From Streptomyces barringtoniae (GTDB lineage Bacteria > Actinomycetota > Actinomycetes > Streptomycetales > Streptomycetaceae): a stretch of DNA of 64,000 nucleotides. Location: assembly GCF_020819595.1 (NCBI RefSeq), contig NZ_JAJHNP010000023.1:94792-158791 (forward strand). The letters run 5' to 3'. Position 1 is the first letter of the stretch. Each line of letters begins with the position of its first letter. The position numbers were made by a program, and so were the translations under genes. Positions 9,409 to 17,903 of the stretch are shown here, piece by piece. The notes beneath the pieces were generated by a model. That model ran no database searches, was not told the DNA's origin, and saw only the letters and a program-made list of their open reading frames with translations.

Positions 9409-11138
9409 CCCCGGAGCTCAAGGAGGAACCCACGGAGAGGCCCGAGGAGGAGCCCAGGGAGGGGCCCAGGGAGTGGCCCGAGGAGGAACCGCAGAAGGCG
9501 CCCAAGAAGGCGCCCAAGAAGGCGCGCGTACGCGCGAGTTCGCGGCGCGTCCCGTTCCGCGTCCGTCTGCGCCGCAACCGTGGCCGTATCGCGCGTCGCC
9601 TGCTGGTCGCCTTCCTTCTCCTGTTCGCCCTGCTGTGCGGGGCGGTCGTCGTGGCGTACAAGCTCACCGTCATTCCCGAGCCGCATCCAGACACGGTCGT
9701 CCAGAGCACCGTCTTCCTCGACGAGAAGGGCGCCTACCTGGGCCGCCGCGGTCCGGTCGACCGTCAGGAAGTGCCGCTGTCGCAGGTCCCGCGGTATGTG
9801 CAGGACGCGGTGATCGCCGCAGAGAACCGTTCCTTCCGGACCGACTCCGGCGTGTCCCCGAAGGCCCTCGTCCGTGCCGTCGCGGCGGCGCTGATCGGCG
9901 GCGAACGGCAGGGCGGCTCCACCATCACCCAGCAGTACGTCAAGAACGCGCTGCTCAGCCCCGAGCAGACCCTGTCACGCAAGGCGCGCGAGGCGCTGAT
10001 CGCGGTCAAGCTGGACCGCACGCGCTCCAAGGACGAGATCCTGGAGGGCTACCTCAACACCGTGTACTTCGGCCGGGGCGCCGCCGGCATCCAGTCGGCC
10101 GCGCGCAACTACTTCGACGTCGACACCAGGAACCTCACGGTCTCCCAGGGTGCGGCCCTGGCCGCCATCATCAACCTCCCCTCCTACTACGAGAAGGCCG
10201 GCTCGGACCCGAAGGTCACGGCGACGCTCCAGAAGCGCTGGGAGTGGGTGCTGGACGCGATGGCGTCGAGCGGGGACATCACGGCGAAACAGCGCTCCGG
10301 GGCCCGCTTCCCGGCGTTCCGGTTCTATCCGCCGGGGGCGACCGACGGGCAGCGGCAGTACCTGATCGACGTCGCGGCGAAAGAGGCCGCCGACCGGCTC
10401 GGCATCAGCGAGGACCAGCTGGCGCGCGGCGGCTACACCGTGCGCACCACCTTCGACCTCCCCCTGCAGGTCTCCACGGCGGAACTGGTCAAGGGGCAGA
10501 CGGCAGGCAAGGGGGTACGGCTGCACACCGCCGTCGTGGGCATGGAGCCCGGCGACGGTGCGGTGCGGGTGCTGTACGGGGGGTCGGACTACGCCCGGCA
10601 ACCCTTCAACGACGCGGTGAGCGGGGCGGTGGAGGCGGGTACGGTGATGACGCCGCTGGAGAGGATGCCGTTCGGGGCGCCGCTGACCGGGTTCCCGAAG
10701 ACGGCCGCGCCCACTCCGCTGAGGCTCACGTCGGCGTACGCGGCGGTCGCGGCCGACGGCATGTACGCCGCGCCGTACACCGTCGCCCGTATCACCCGCG
10801 ACGGCCGCACCGTCTACTCCGCGCATCCCGACCGCCACCGGGTCCTGCCCGGGCAGGCGGCCCGCACGGCGGCCACGCCGCTCCAGGCCGGTGCCGGGGC
10901 CACCCCGGTCGCAGGCCCTCCGGCGAGCCTGTTCACGGCGGGAGCGGGCGGCGGCATCACCCGTCGCACGGTGTGGACCGTCGCCTACGACGCCCGGCTC
11001 ACCCTGACCGTCACCCTCTTCGCCGACAAGCCGGGCAAGAAGAAGGACACGACGGTGCCTGCGCAGCTGCCGGCGGATCCCTCACCGACAGGGTTCACGG
11101 AACAGACGGCGACCCAGCTCTGGGGTCGCTTGAGGTGA
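9405..11138 (+). CDS. Class A PBP-like glycosyltransferase (GT51) with degenerate transpeptidase domain
   Basis: The 577-residue membrane enzyme polymerises lipid II glycan strands. A Glu/Pro/Lys-rich cytosolic tail (1–50) leads to a membrane anchor near residues 65–88. The GT51 domain follows, with AAENRSF (catalytic Glu), GGSTITQQYVKN, and KDEILEGYLNTVYFGRGAAGI. The C-terminal transpeptidase region has lost its boxes: where SxxK is expected the sequence is GTVMTPL, the SxN region is deleted, and KTG is replaced by AGGGIT. It should therefore not bind penicillin. ATG 9405 overlaps the upstream stop by 4 nt, linking it to the sigma-like fusion. Confidence 0.88.
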   Translation: MTPELKEEPTERPEEEPREGPREWPEEEPQKAPKKAPKKARVRASSRRVPFRVRLRRNRGRIARRLLVAFLLLFALLCGAVVVAYKLTVIPEPHPDTVVQSTVFLDEKGAYLGRRGPVDRQEVPLSQVPRYVQDAVIAAENRSFRTDSGVSPKALVRAVAAALIGGERQGGSTITQQYVKNALLSPEQTLSRKAREALIAVKLDRTRSKDEILEGYLNTVYFGRGAAGIQSAARNYFDVDTRNLTVSQGAALAAIINLPSYYEKAGSDPKVTATLQKRWEWVLDAMASSGDITAKQRSGARFPAFRFYPPGATDGQRQYLIDVAAKEAADRLGISEDQLARGGYTVRTTFDLPLQVSTAELVKGQTAGKGVRLHTAVVGMEPGDGAVRVLYGGSDYARQPFNDAVSGAVEAGTVMTPLERMPFGAPLTGFPKTAAPTPLRLTSAYAAVAADGMYAAPYTVARITRDGRTVYSAHPDRHRVLPGQAARTAATPLQAGAGATPVAGPPASLFTAGAGGGITRRTVWTVAYDARLTLTVTLFADKPGKKKDTTVPAQLPADPSPTGFTEQTATQLWGRLR

Positions 11139-11239
11139 TCGGAGTGTGAGCGGCGCCACGCAAAGGATTCCCGTGGGGCGGAATGTGGGGCAGCGCATAG
11201 GTGATTACTTAAGAAGCTGCAACAATGCGTGCTCACATA

Positions 11240-11249
11240 CCGATCGGTT
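11240..11249. promoter_or_regulatory. Palindrome ACCGATCGGT before the old-yellow-enzyme gene
   Basis: A perfect 10-bp palindrome within TACCGATCGGTTT lies 30 bp upstream of the GTG start. Its size and place fit a TetR- or MarR-type operator, but no such regulator gene is adjacent. Confidence 0.4.
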
Positions 11250-11278
11250 TAACCCCGCCACCCACGAGGAGCCCCCAC

Positions 11279-12403
11279 GTGACCGTCACGACGCCCGCCT
11301 CCCGCGCGGCCCAGATCCTGTCCCGCCCGATCGCGCTCAACGGTCTCACCGTTCCCAACCGGATCGTGATGGCGCCGATGACCCGCATGTTCTCCCCGGG
11401 CGGCGTCCCCGGCGAGGACGTCCGCTCGTACTACGCCCGCCGGGCCGCCGCCGGGGTCGGCCTGATCGTCACCGAGGGCACGTACGTGGGTCACGAGTCG
11501 GCCGGCAACAGCGGGCGCGTGCCCCGGTTCCACGGCGAGGAGCAGCTGGCGGGCTGGGCGAAGGTCGCCGAGGACGTGCACGCGGCGGGCGGCACGATCG
11601 TCCCGCAGCTGTGGCACATCGGCATGGTCCGCAAGGACGGCGACGCCCCCTTCCCGGACGCCCCCGCGATGGGCCCCTCCGGCCTGGTCGCCGCGGACGC
11701 CGAGCCCACCGGCAAGGCGATGACGCAGGCTGACCTGGACGACGTCGTCGCCGCGTTCGCCAAGGCCGCCGCGGATGCCGAGCGCATCGGCTTCGACGGT
11801 GTGGAGATCCACGGCGCCCACGGCTACCTCGTCGACCAGTTCCTGTGGGAGGGCACCAACCGCCGTACCGACGCCTACGGCGGCGACCCGGTGGCCCGCA
11901 CCCAGTTCGCGGCGGAGATCGTCGCCGCGGTCCGTGAGGCGGTCTCGGCCGAGTTCCCGATCATCTTCCGCTACTCGCAGTGGAAGCAGCAGGACTACAC
12001 CGCCCGGCTCGCCGAGACCCCCGAGGAGCTGGAGGCGATCCTCACGCCGCTCGCCGCGGCCGGCGTCGACGTCTTCCACGCCTCCACCCGCCGCTACTGG
12101 CTGCCGGAGTTCGACGGTTCGGACCTGAACCTGGCCGGCTGGACCAAGAAGCTCACCGGCAAGCAGGTCATCACCGTCGGCTCGGTCGGCCTCGACGGCG
12201 AGTTCCTGGGCGCCTTCCAGGGCCAGGGCTCCGAGGTCAAGGGCATCGACAACCTCCTCGACCGCCTGGAGGCCGACGAGTTCGACATGGTCGCCGTGGG
12301 CCGCGCGCTGCTCCAGGACCCGGAGTGGGCGGCCAAGGTGCTCGCCGACCGCTTCGACGAGCTGAAGCCGTACGACGCGGCGTCCCTGAAGACGCTCAGC
12401 TGA
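11279..12403 (+). CDS. NADH:flavin oxidoreductase, old yellow enzyme family
   Basis: The 374-residue TIM-barrel flavoprotein reduces activated C=C bonds of unsaturated carbonyls or nitro compounds using NAD(P)H. Motifs include LTVPNRIVMAPMTR (FMN loop), PQLWHIGM, the catalytic HGAHGYLVDQFLWEGTNRR block at about residues 178–198, and MVAVGRALLQDPEW (FMN phosphate) near the C-terminus. GTG 11279 is preceded by GAGGAG; an in-frame ATG at 11225 would add 18 implausible residues. It stands alone, with a palindromic candidate operator just upstream. Detoxification or redox stress is the likely setting. Confidence 0.9.
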   Translation: MTVTTPASRAAQILSRPIALNGLTVPNRIVMAPMTRMFSPGGVPGEDVRSYYARRAAAGVGLIVTEGTYVGHESAGNSGRVPRFHGEEQLAGWAKVAEDVHAAGGTIVPQLWHIGMVRKDGDAPFPDAPAMGPSGLVAADAEPTGKAMTQADLDDVVAAFAKAAADAERIGFDGVEIHGAHGYLVDQFLWEGTNRRTDAYGGDPVARTQFAAEIVAAVREAVSAEFPIIFRYSQWKQQDYTARLAETPEELEAILTPLAAAGVDVFHASTRRYWLPEFDGSDLNLAGWTKKLTGKQVITVGSVGLDGEFLGAFQGQGSEVKGIDNLLDRLEADEFDMVAVGRALLQDPEWAAKVLADRFDELKPYDAASLKTLS

Positions 12404-12420
12404 GCCCCCCGCGGGTGTGG

Positions 12421-12993
12421 CTACAGAGGGCCGTTCATCGGCTCGATGTCGACGCGCACGGGGGTGCCCCACACCCGCAGCACCTCGTAGTCGGTGAACT
12501 CGTGCACGAGCCGGTAGGCCATGGCGGGCCGGGACCCGCGCCGCTGGGCGGCGAGATACGCCTCGGCCTCCCGCCGGTCCCGCCGCGGTGTCCCGCACAG
12601 CTGCCACTCCTGCCCGTTCCAGGCCTCAGGCAGCCAGCGCTGCTGGGGCTGGGGCCGGTCACCGCGCACCCCGTACCGGGAGGGCGCGGTGGCCACGGGC
12701 TCGGCGGCGGCCGGCCGGCCCTGGAACTCCGAGCGGCGGGCCGCCCGGCGCCGGGTCTCGCAGAGCAGGCACAGATCGGGCGCGCTCTCGTCCACGGGGC
12801 CCTGGGGATGCTCGGGGCAGCGGGTGCTGGGCGCGCTGTTCCCGGCGCTCTCGTCCACGAGGTCGAGTGCCCGGCGCAGATCCGCCTTGATCTCGTGCAG
12901 CCGGGCGTCCGGGGTGTCGGCGGTCAGGGCTTCCCCGTGCTCCCCGAGAAGCCGGAGCGCCCTACCGAGGGCGGCGAGCTGGGCGTGGTTCAT
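12421..12993 (-). CDS. Conserved hypothetical protein with CxxC motif
   Basis: The 190-residue product is soluble. It has a helical N-terminus (MNHAQLAALGRALRLLGEHGEAL), a segment with C near 51 and CLLC near 72 that might bind metal, and a C-terminal domain WLPEAWNGQEWQLCGTPRRDRREAEAYLAA. I do not recognise a family. ATG 12993 was chosen because residues upstream of it in the longer frame are low-complexity. It converges on the old-yellow-enzyme gene (17 bp apart). Confidence 0.65.
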   Translation of the reverse strand: MNHAQLAALGRALRLLGEHGEALTADTPDARLHEIKADLRRALDLVDESAGNSAPSTRCPEHPQGPVDESAPDLCLLCETRRRAARRSEFQGRPAAAEPVATAPSRYGVRGDRPQPQQRWLPEAWNGQEWQLCGTPRRDRREAEAYLAAQRRGSRPAMAYRLVHEFTDYEVLRVWGTPVRVDIEPMNGPL

Positions 12994-13142
12994 GGTCGGC
13001 CTGCGTAGTCCTTGAGTTCCTCGGTGTCCAGTTCGAGGCCGACGACCCGGGCGGGGTCGGGCGGCTCCACTGGGGATCCTCAAGGGTAACGGGGTCCTTG
13101 GCCGTCAACCGGGGGAGCCGGGAGCGCCGTAGGGTGTGCACC

Positions 13143-13814
13143 GTGCTGCCGAGACGCCTGATCGACGTTCTCCACCGCTTCAACGCCGCCCACCCCTGGG
13201 ACCACAACGCCCACTATCACCGGTGGCTGCTGCGGCAGTTGCCCCGCCGGTTCGGCAGGGCTCTGGACGTGGGGTGCGGCAGTGGGGATCTGGCTCGGTT
13301 GCTGGCCGGGCGGGGGGAGCGGGTGCTGGGGGTCGACGCGGACCCGGAGATCCTTCGGCGGGCCCGGGAGCTGACCGACGCCGCCGCCCCCGTCACCTAC
13401 ACCCTCGCCTCCGCCCCGGACGGTCTTCCGCCGGGGCCGTACGACGTCGTCACCTGTGTGGCCGTGCTCCACCACCTCCCCTTCGCCGAGACCCTCACCC
13501 GGCTCCGGCGGGAGCTCGCGCCCGGTGGCACCCTGGTGGTCGTCGGCTGTGCCCGGGCCGCGAGCCCCGTCGATCACGCGCTCGGGCTGGTCGCCCTACC
13601 GCTCAACCTGCTGACCGGGTGGGTGAAGAACCGCGGGCGGCCCACCACCCACCGGCCCGTCTCGATGACCGCGCCGACCCGTGAACCCGAGCTGTCCTTC
13701 GCCGGCATCGTCCGGCAGGCGCGCCGCCTGCTGCCCGGCGCCCGGCTCCGGCGGCGGCTCTTCTGGCGGTACACCCTCGTCTGGCGTGCCCCTGGCGATC
13801 CGTCAGGCCACTGA
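13143..13814 (+). CDS. Class I SAM-dependent methyltransferase
   Basis: The 223-residue protein has the Rossmann methyltransferase signature: motif I ALDVGCGSGDLARLLA (about residues 41–56), motif II GVDADPEIL, and post-motif VVTCVAVLHHLPF. The substrate is unknown. GTG 13143 lies exactly 7 nt after TAGGGT, a leaderless-promoter arrangement; no ribosome site is visible. The in-frame ATG at 13098 would place the -10 inside the gene. Confidence 0.85.
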   Translation: MLPRRLIDVLHRFNAAHPWDHNAHYHRWLLRQLPRRFGRALDVGCGSGDLARLLAGRGERVLGVDADPEILRRARELTDAAAPVTYTLASAPDGLPPGPYDVVTCVAVLHHLPFAETLTRLRRELAPGGTLVVVGCARAASPVDHALGLVALPLNLLTGWVKNRGRPTTHRPVSMTAPTREPELSFAGIVRQARRLLPGARLRRRLFWRYTLVWRAPGDPSGH

Positions 13815-13831
13815 GGGCCGGCGCCCGGTCG

Positions 13832-14062
13832 TCAGCCGGTGATGCGGTCGAGGGCGCTCTGCGCCCCGCAGGCGGGGACGGCGGTGAGGGCGCCGGCGGC
13901 CAGGGTCAGCGGCGAGACGGGACTGAACGCGGGGAGCAGGGCGAGGTTCTCGACACACGCCCGCGCGTCTGCGTCGGACCCGCGGACGTCGGCGTGGGCG
14001 GGGGCGGCCAGGGCGGCGGCGGAGGCCGTGAGGACGGCGGTGACCAGGAGCTTCTTCATCAT
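13832..14062 (-). CDS. Small secreted protein with two cysteines
   Basis: A 76-residue protein with a clear signal peptide, MMKKLLVTAVLTASAAALAAPAHA, cleaved near residue 24. The mature part of about 52 residues contains two Cys (RACVENL and VPACGAQ) spaced about 29 residues apart, enough for one disulfide. It lacks chaplin or rodlin hallmarks. It lies 29 bp downstream of murP on the same strand. Function unknown; a surface role is possible. Confidence 0.7.
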   Translation of the reverse strand: MMKKLLVTAVLTASAAALAAPAHADVRGSDADARACVENLALLPAFSPVSPLTLAAGALTAVPACGAQSALDRITG

Positions 14063-14091
14063 GCCCGGGGAACGACCGGTCGCACGGTACG

Positions 14092-15543
14092 TCACGCCTG
14101 TGCGCCCGCTCGGGGGCGGCGGGGGAAGCCGAAGGCGTAGGTGGCCAGGAAGCCGACCAGATAGCCGGTGAGGAGGCCGCCGGCATAGATCGCCGCCGCC
14201 GTTCCCATGCCTCTGTTGCCCGTCAGCAGCGGGAACAGGGCCCAGCCGGACGGGCCGATGGCCGTCGCGCCCACCCTGGTGCCGAGCATCGCGAAGAAGC
14301 CGACGAACGCCCCGCCCGCCGCCCCGCCCGCGCAGGCGGTCAGGAAGGGGCGGCCCAGCGGCAGGGACACGCCGTAGATCAACGGCTCGCCGACGCCCAG
14401 CAGGCCCGCCGGGAGGGCCGAGCGGATCGTCGTACGCAAGGACGCGTGGGAGACGTCGTGGCGCAGGCGGACGTGGACCGCGAGCGCCGCGCCGACCTGG
14501 CCCGCTCCCGCCATGGCCAGCAGGGGGAGCAGGACGGTGTAGCCCTGCTGCTCGATGAGGGTGGTGTGGATGGGGATGAGGGCCTGGTGCAGACCCAGCA
14601 TGACCAGGGGGAGGAAGAGACCCCCGAGGAGCAGTCCGGCCACCGCTCCGGCGGTGGCCAGCAGCCAGGTCGCCGCCGTGCCGATCACCGTCGCCACCAC
14701 TCCGGCCGCGTACATCAGGCCGTACAGCGTCACCAGGCCCGAGACCAGGACGGTGACCGTGGGGGTGAGGAGAACGTCCAGCGCGCCCGGCACCCGGCCC
14801 CGGACCCACTTCTCCACGCGGGTCGCCAGCAGCGCGGCCGCGAGGGCGCCGAGCACCCCGCCCTGGCCGGGGGCGAGGTGGGTGCCGAACGCCGACACCC
14901 TCGCCACGCCCGGGTACACGACCACGGCCGCCACGGCGCCGCCCAGCACGGGTGTGCCGCCGAACTCCTTCGCCGTGTTGTGGCCGACGAACACCGCGAT
15001 CAGGGCCAGGAAGGCGGAGGCGGCACAGGAGAGGGCCGGGGTCAGGGACGGCAGCCAACCGGTGTTCAGCAGCAGGCCGTTGAGGCCGGACAGCACGCCG
15101 CAGCCGATCAGGGCGGGAATGAGGGGGACGAAGACGTTCGCGACCCGGCGCAGGGCGGTCTTGAGGGGGGTGGCCTGCTCCCTCGTCTCCCCCGGATTCG
15201 TCACCTCCCCCGGCTTCGTCACCTCCCCCGGCTTCGTCACCGCCCCCGTCTCTCCCGGCAGGGTGTCGCCGGGCTCGGGCCGGCCCGTGGCGGCGACCCG
15301 TGCCTCCACCTCCGCCGTGACCTCGTCGACCACCCCGGGCCCGAGCACGATCTGGAGGGCCGGCCCGTCGGACACCAGCCCGAGCACGCCGGGCAGGGCC
15401 CGCAGCCCCTCCGCGTCCACCGCCGCCGGGTCGGCGAGGGCCAGCCGGAGGCGGGTCATGCAGTAGGTCGCGGAGGTGACGTTGGCCGGGCCGCCGACCC
15501 GGTCGAGGAGGGCGGTCGCGGTGGAGGCGGGGTCGTTGCGCAC
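14092..15543 (-). CDS. murP: PTS transporter EIIBC, N-acetylmuramic acid type
   Basis: The 483-residue protein joins a cytosolic EIIB domain to a membrane EIIC channel and takes up and phosphorylates an amino sugar. EIIB has the phospho-accepting Cys in TYCMTRLRLAL near residue 29. A Pro/Lys linker near residues 100–120 contains repeated TKPGEV units. EIIC shows FVPLIPALIGCGVL, FVGHNTAKEFGG and GVGEPLIYGVSLPL with about ten hydrophobic segments. No EIIA domain is fused, so it must use a separate EIIA. GTG 15543 starts 16 nt after the murQ stop, making murR–murQ–murP one strand. MurNAc specificity is inferred from murQ. Confidence 0.85.
   Translation of the reverse strand: MRNDPASTATALLDRVGGPANVTSATYCMTRLRLALADPAAVDAEGLRALPGVLGLVSDGPALQIVLGPGVVDEVTAEVEARVAATGRPEPGDTLPGETGAVTKPGEVTKPGEVTNPGETREQATPLKTALRRVANVFVPLIPALIGCGVLSGLNGLLLNTGWLPSLTPALSCAASAFLALIAVFVGHNTAKEFGGTPVLGGAVAAVVVYPGVARVSAFGTHLAPGQGGVLGALAAALLATRVEKWVRGRVPGALDVLLTPTVTVLVSGLVTLYGLMYAAGVVATVIGTAATWLLATAGAVAGLLLGGLFLPLVMLGLHQALIPIHTTLIEQQGYTVLLPLLAMAGAGQVGAALAVHVRLRHDVSHASLRTTIRSALPAGLLGVGEPLIYGVSLPLGRPFLTACAGGAAGGAFVGFFAMLGTRVGATAIGPSGWALFPLLTGNRGMGTAAAIYAGGLLTGYLVGFLATYAFGFPRRPRAGAQA
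15184..15237. repeat. 18-bp tandem repeat coding the MurP linker
   Basis: Three head-to-tail units of CACCTCCCCCGGCTTCGT (the first with two changes) encode TKPGEV-like hexapeptides between EIIB and EIIC. Copy number may vary between strains. Confidence 0.7.
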
Positions 15544-15559
15544 GCCCCGAGCGTGCGGG

Positions 15560-16483
15560 TCAGCGGCCCGCGTGCGCCAGCGCGGCACGCAGATGGCCGC
15601 CGGACTCCTCCAGAAGGCGGGCGGCCGTCGGGCCGTCGACGTCGGCGAGGAGGGTGAGGATCGCGTGCTTCACCTCGCCGCCGGACTCGGTGAGAGCCCT
15701 CTCGATCTCCTCGTCGGAGGCGCCCGTGGCCAGGGAGACGATCCGGCGGGAGCGGGCGCGGAGTTTGTCGTTGGAGGCGCGGACGTCGACCATCAGGTTC
15801 CCGTACGTCTTGCCGAGCCGGATCATCGTGATGGTCGAGAGCATGTTGAGGACCAGCTTCTGTGCCGTGCCGGCCTTCAGGCGCGTGGAGCCGGTGATCA
15901 GCTCCGGGCCCACGACGACCTCGATGCCGTGCTCGGCGGCGGCCGCGAGCGCGCTGTGCTCGTTGCAGGCCAGACCGATGGTCAGCGCGCCCAGGGCGCG
16001 GGCGTGTTCGACGGCGCCGATCGCGTACGGGGTGCGGCCGGAGGCGGAGATGCCGACGACGGTGTCCTCGGGGGTGGGTTTGAGGGCGTCCAGGTCGCGG
16101 TGGGCCAGCTCCGCGGAGTCCTCGGCGCCCTCGACGGAGGTCACCATCGCCTCGGGTCCGCCCGCGATCAGGCCGACGACCCGGGCGGGGTCGGTGTTGA
16201 AGGTGGGCGGGCACTCGGAGGCGTCCAGTACGCCGAGCCGGCCGGCGGTGCCGGCACCGGCGTAGATCAGCCGCCCGCCGCGCGCCATGCGTTCGGCGAC
16301 GGCGTCGATGGCGGTGGCGATCCGGGGCAGCTGCACCGCCACGGCCGCGGGCACGCCCGCGTCCTCACCGTTCATCAGGCGGGCGATGTCGAGGGTGGAC
16401 AGGCGGTCGATGTCGGCGAGCTCGGGGCGGAAGGCTTCGGTGGTCAGGGAAGCCAACTGCTGACGCAGGTCATGCGAGGTCAT
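15560..16483 (-). CDS. murQ: N-acetylmuramic acid 6-phosphate etherase
   Basis: MurQ cleaves the lactyl ether of MurNAc-6-phosphate to give GlcNAc-6-phosphate and lactate during cell-wall recycling. The 307-residue SIS-domain protein shows GRLIYAGAGTAGRLGVLDASECPPTF (active-site Glu) near residues 66–90 and VVGISASGRTPY near residue 145. It also has STRLKAGTAQKLVLNMLST. ATG 16483 was chosen because the preceding 26 in-frame residues overlap the upstream regulator. It lies 74 bp after the MurR-like gene and just before murP. Confidence 0.95.
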   Translation of the reverse strand: MTSHDLRQQLASLTTEAFRPELADIDRLSTLDIARLMNGEDAGVPAAVAVQLPRIATAIDAVAERMARGGRLIYAGAGTAGRLGVLDASECPPTFNTDPARVVGLIAGGPEAMVTSVEGAEDSAELAHRDLDALKPTPEDTVVGISASGRTPYAIGAVEHARALGALTIGLACNEHSALAAAAEHGIEVVVGPELITGSTRLKAGTAQKLVLNMLSTITMIRLGKTYGNLMVDVRASNDKLRARSRRIVSLATGASDEEIERALTESGGEVKHAILTLLADVDGPTAARLLEESGGHLRAALAHAGR

Positions 16484-16557
16484 GGGGGGTGGCTCTCTCA
16501 GGTCTGGGTGCCGTTGTGCGTGCTGTTGCTCACCCGGGACTGGTGACCTGGGCTCGG

Positions 16558-17463
16558 TCACCTGGGGCTGGTGCGATGCCGGTGCGCCAGCGCCTCGTAC
16601 GACGCGGCCAGCGCGGGTGCCGCCGTCTCGTACGTACGCTGGGCCACTCCCACGAACAGGCAGTCCACCACGAGCAGTTGGCTCGTCCGCGAGGACATCG
16701 CGGCCGGTCGCAGCTCGCTCTCCCGTGAGGTGGACGTGGTCAGCACGTGGTCGGCGTACTGGGTGACCGGCGAGTCCGGTCGGCCGGTGATGGCCACGGT
16801 CGTGGCCCCGTGCTCGAAGGCGACCCGCAGCGGCTCGATGACGTCCCCCGTCGAGCCGGAGTGGGTGATGGCGATCGCCACGTCACCCGAACGGAGCTGC
16901 ACCGCGTTGGTCACGGCGAGGTGCGGATCGCTGTGGGCGTGCGCTATGAGGCCTATGCGCAGGAGCTTCTGGGTGAGGTCCTGGGCGACGAGCCCGGACG
17001 CCCCGACGCCGTACACGTCGGTGCGGCGGGCGCCGGCCAGGGCGTTCACCGCGGCGCCGAGCTGGACCGTGTCGAGTCCGGCGGCCGTGTCGGCGAGGGT
17101 CTGCTGCTCCTCGTAGGCCAGCTTGGTGACGACGTCGGCGATGGGGTCGTCCACCGCGATGTCGGTCGTGATCGCCGGCGCCCGGCCCGACTGCTGCTGC
17201 GCGGCGAGGCCCGCGAGGGCCAGACGCAGGTCCCGGTAACCCGGATAGCCGAGCAGGCGGGCGGTGCGTACGACCGTGGCCTCGCTGGTGCCGGTGAGCT
17301 CGGCGAGGCCCGTGACCGTGAGGGCGGCGCAGCCGGCCGGGTCGCTCGCGACGGCCTCCGCGACGCGCTGCATGGAGCGGGTCATGGAGGGGGCGAGGGT
17401 GCGCACCTTGGCGGCGAGGGAACCACCCGGACCGCCGAAAATTTCCTTCACGTCCTGGGTCAC
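16558..17463 (-). CDS. murR: MurR/RpiR-family transcriptional regulator
   Basis: The 301-residue regulator has an N-terminal RpiR helix-turn-helix (TVTGLAELTGTSEATVVRTARLLGYPGYRDLR, about residues 50–80) and a C-terminal SIS sugar-phosphate domain (DVYGVGASGLVAQDLTQKLLRIG; AITHSGSTGDVIEPLR). It probably senses MurNAc-6-P or GlcNAc-6-P and controls murQ–murP downstream. GTG 17463 is preceded by an inverted pair of GAAAATxTCxTTCAC sites that may be its own operator. The frame from 17511 would place this operator inside the gene. Confidence 0.88.
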   Translation of the reverse strand: MTQDVKEIFGGPGGSLAAKVRTLAPSMTRSMQRVAEAVASDPAGCAALTVTGLAELTGTSEATVVRTARLLGYPGYRDLRLALAGLAAQQQSGRAPAITTDIAVDDPIADVVTKLAYEEQQTLADTAAGLDTVQLGAAVNALAGARRTDVYGVGASGLVAQDLTQKLLRIGLIAHAHSDPHLAVTNAVQLRSGDVAIAITHSGSTGDVIEPLRVAFEHGATTVAITGRPDSPVTQYADHVLTTSTSRESELRPAAMSSRTSQLLVVDCLFVGVAQRTYETAAPALAASYEALAHRHRTSPR

Positions 17464-17480
17464 AAGTGAAAGATATTTTC
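17437..17480. promoter_or_regulatory. Inverted repeat GAAAATTTCCTTCAC / GTGAAAGATATTTTC at the murR start
   Basis: GAAAATTTCCTTCAC (17437–17451) and GTGAAAGATATTTTC (17466–17480) are inverted copies with two differences, 14 bp apart. The first overlaps codons 5–9 of murR, where GAA and ATT are used instead of the preferred GAG and ATC, as if the DNA site were under selection. It is AT-rich against its surroundings and faces both murR and the divergent gene at 17511. Confidence 0.5.
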
Positions 17481-17510
17481 GGTTCGGTGTCGGGGTCAAG
17501 AGTGCGCACA

Positions 17511-17903
17511 ATGGGTTCCATGGATCCCATCAGTCCCCTTGAGCAGGCCCTGCATGCCGCCCGAGCCCTCGTGCTCGCCGATCTGGTCGCGGGCGACGTC
17601 GCGGAGGCGGACGTGGTCTCGCTGGTCGAGGAGTCCGTGGTGGAGCGGCGCTGGTGGGTCGAGCAGTGGCCGGAGGGCGCGTCCTGCATCGCCGGGCTGA
17701 TCGCACAGGACGTGCAGGACGCGCTGCTGGACCGGTACGGCCGCTGGCCGCTGTGCCCGGTGTGCGGCTCCGGTGACCCGCACGCGCTGGACGTGGAGCC
17801 CGAACTGGGTCCCGACCCGCACTGGGTGTGCCACAAGGCGGGCGTGAAGGTCGCGGCGGTGGGCTCGCTGAGCTCGGCCACGGGCGGAATGACCTCGTCG
17901 TGA
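17511..17903 (+). CDS. Conserved hypothetical protein with zinc-ribbon-like cysteines
   Basis: A 130-residue soluble acidic protein. A helical N-terminal half (SPLEQALHAARALVLADLVAGDV) is followed by RWPLCPVCGSGDPHAL and HWVCHKAG, whose Cys and His could hold zinc. The start may be ATG 17511 or 17520. It overlaps the next gene by four bases (GTGA), so the two are coupled. Function not recognised. Confidence 0.7.
   Translation: MGSMDPISPLEQALHAARALVLADLVAGDVAEADVVSLVEESVVERRWWVEQWPEGASCIAGLIAQDVQDALLDRYGRWPLCPVCGSGDPHALDVEPELGPDPHWVCHKAGVKVAAVGSLSSATGGMTSS

Noticed and set aside
13832..14062. Chaplin or rodlin assignment for the small secreted protein
   Set aside because: It has a signal peptide and two Cys but lacks the chaplin GN...NxVP pattern and the rodlin length and composition.
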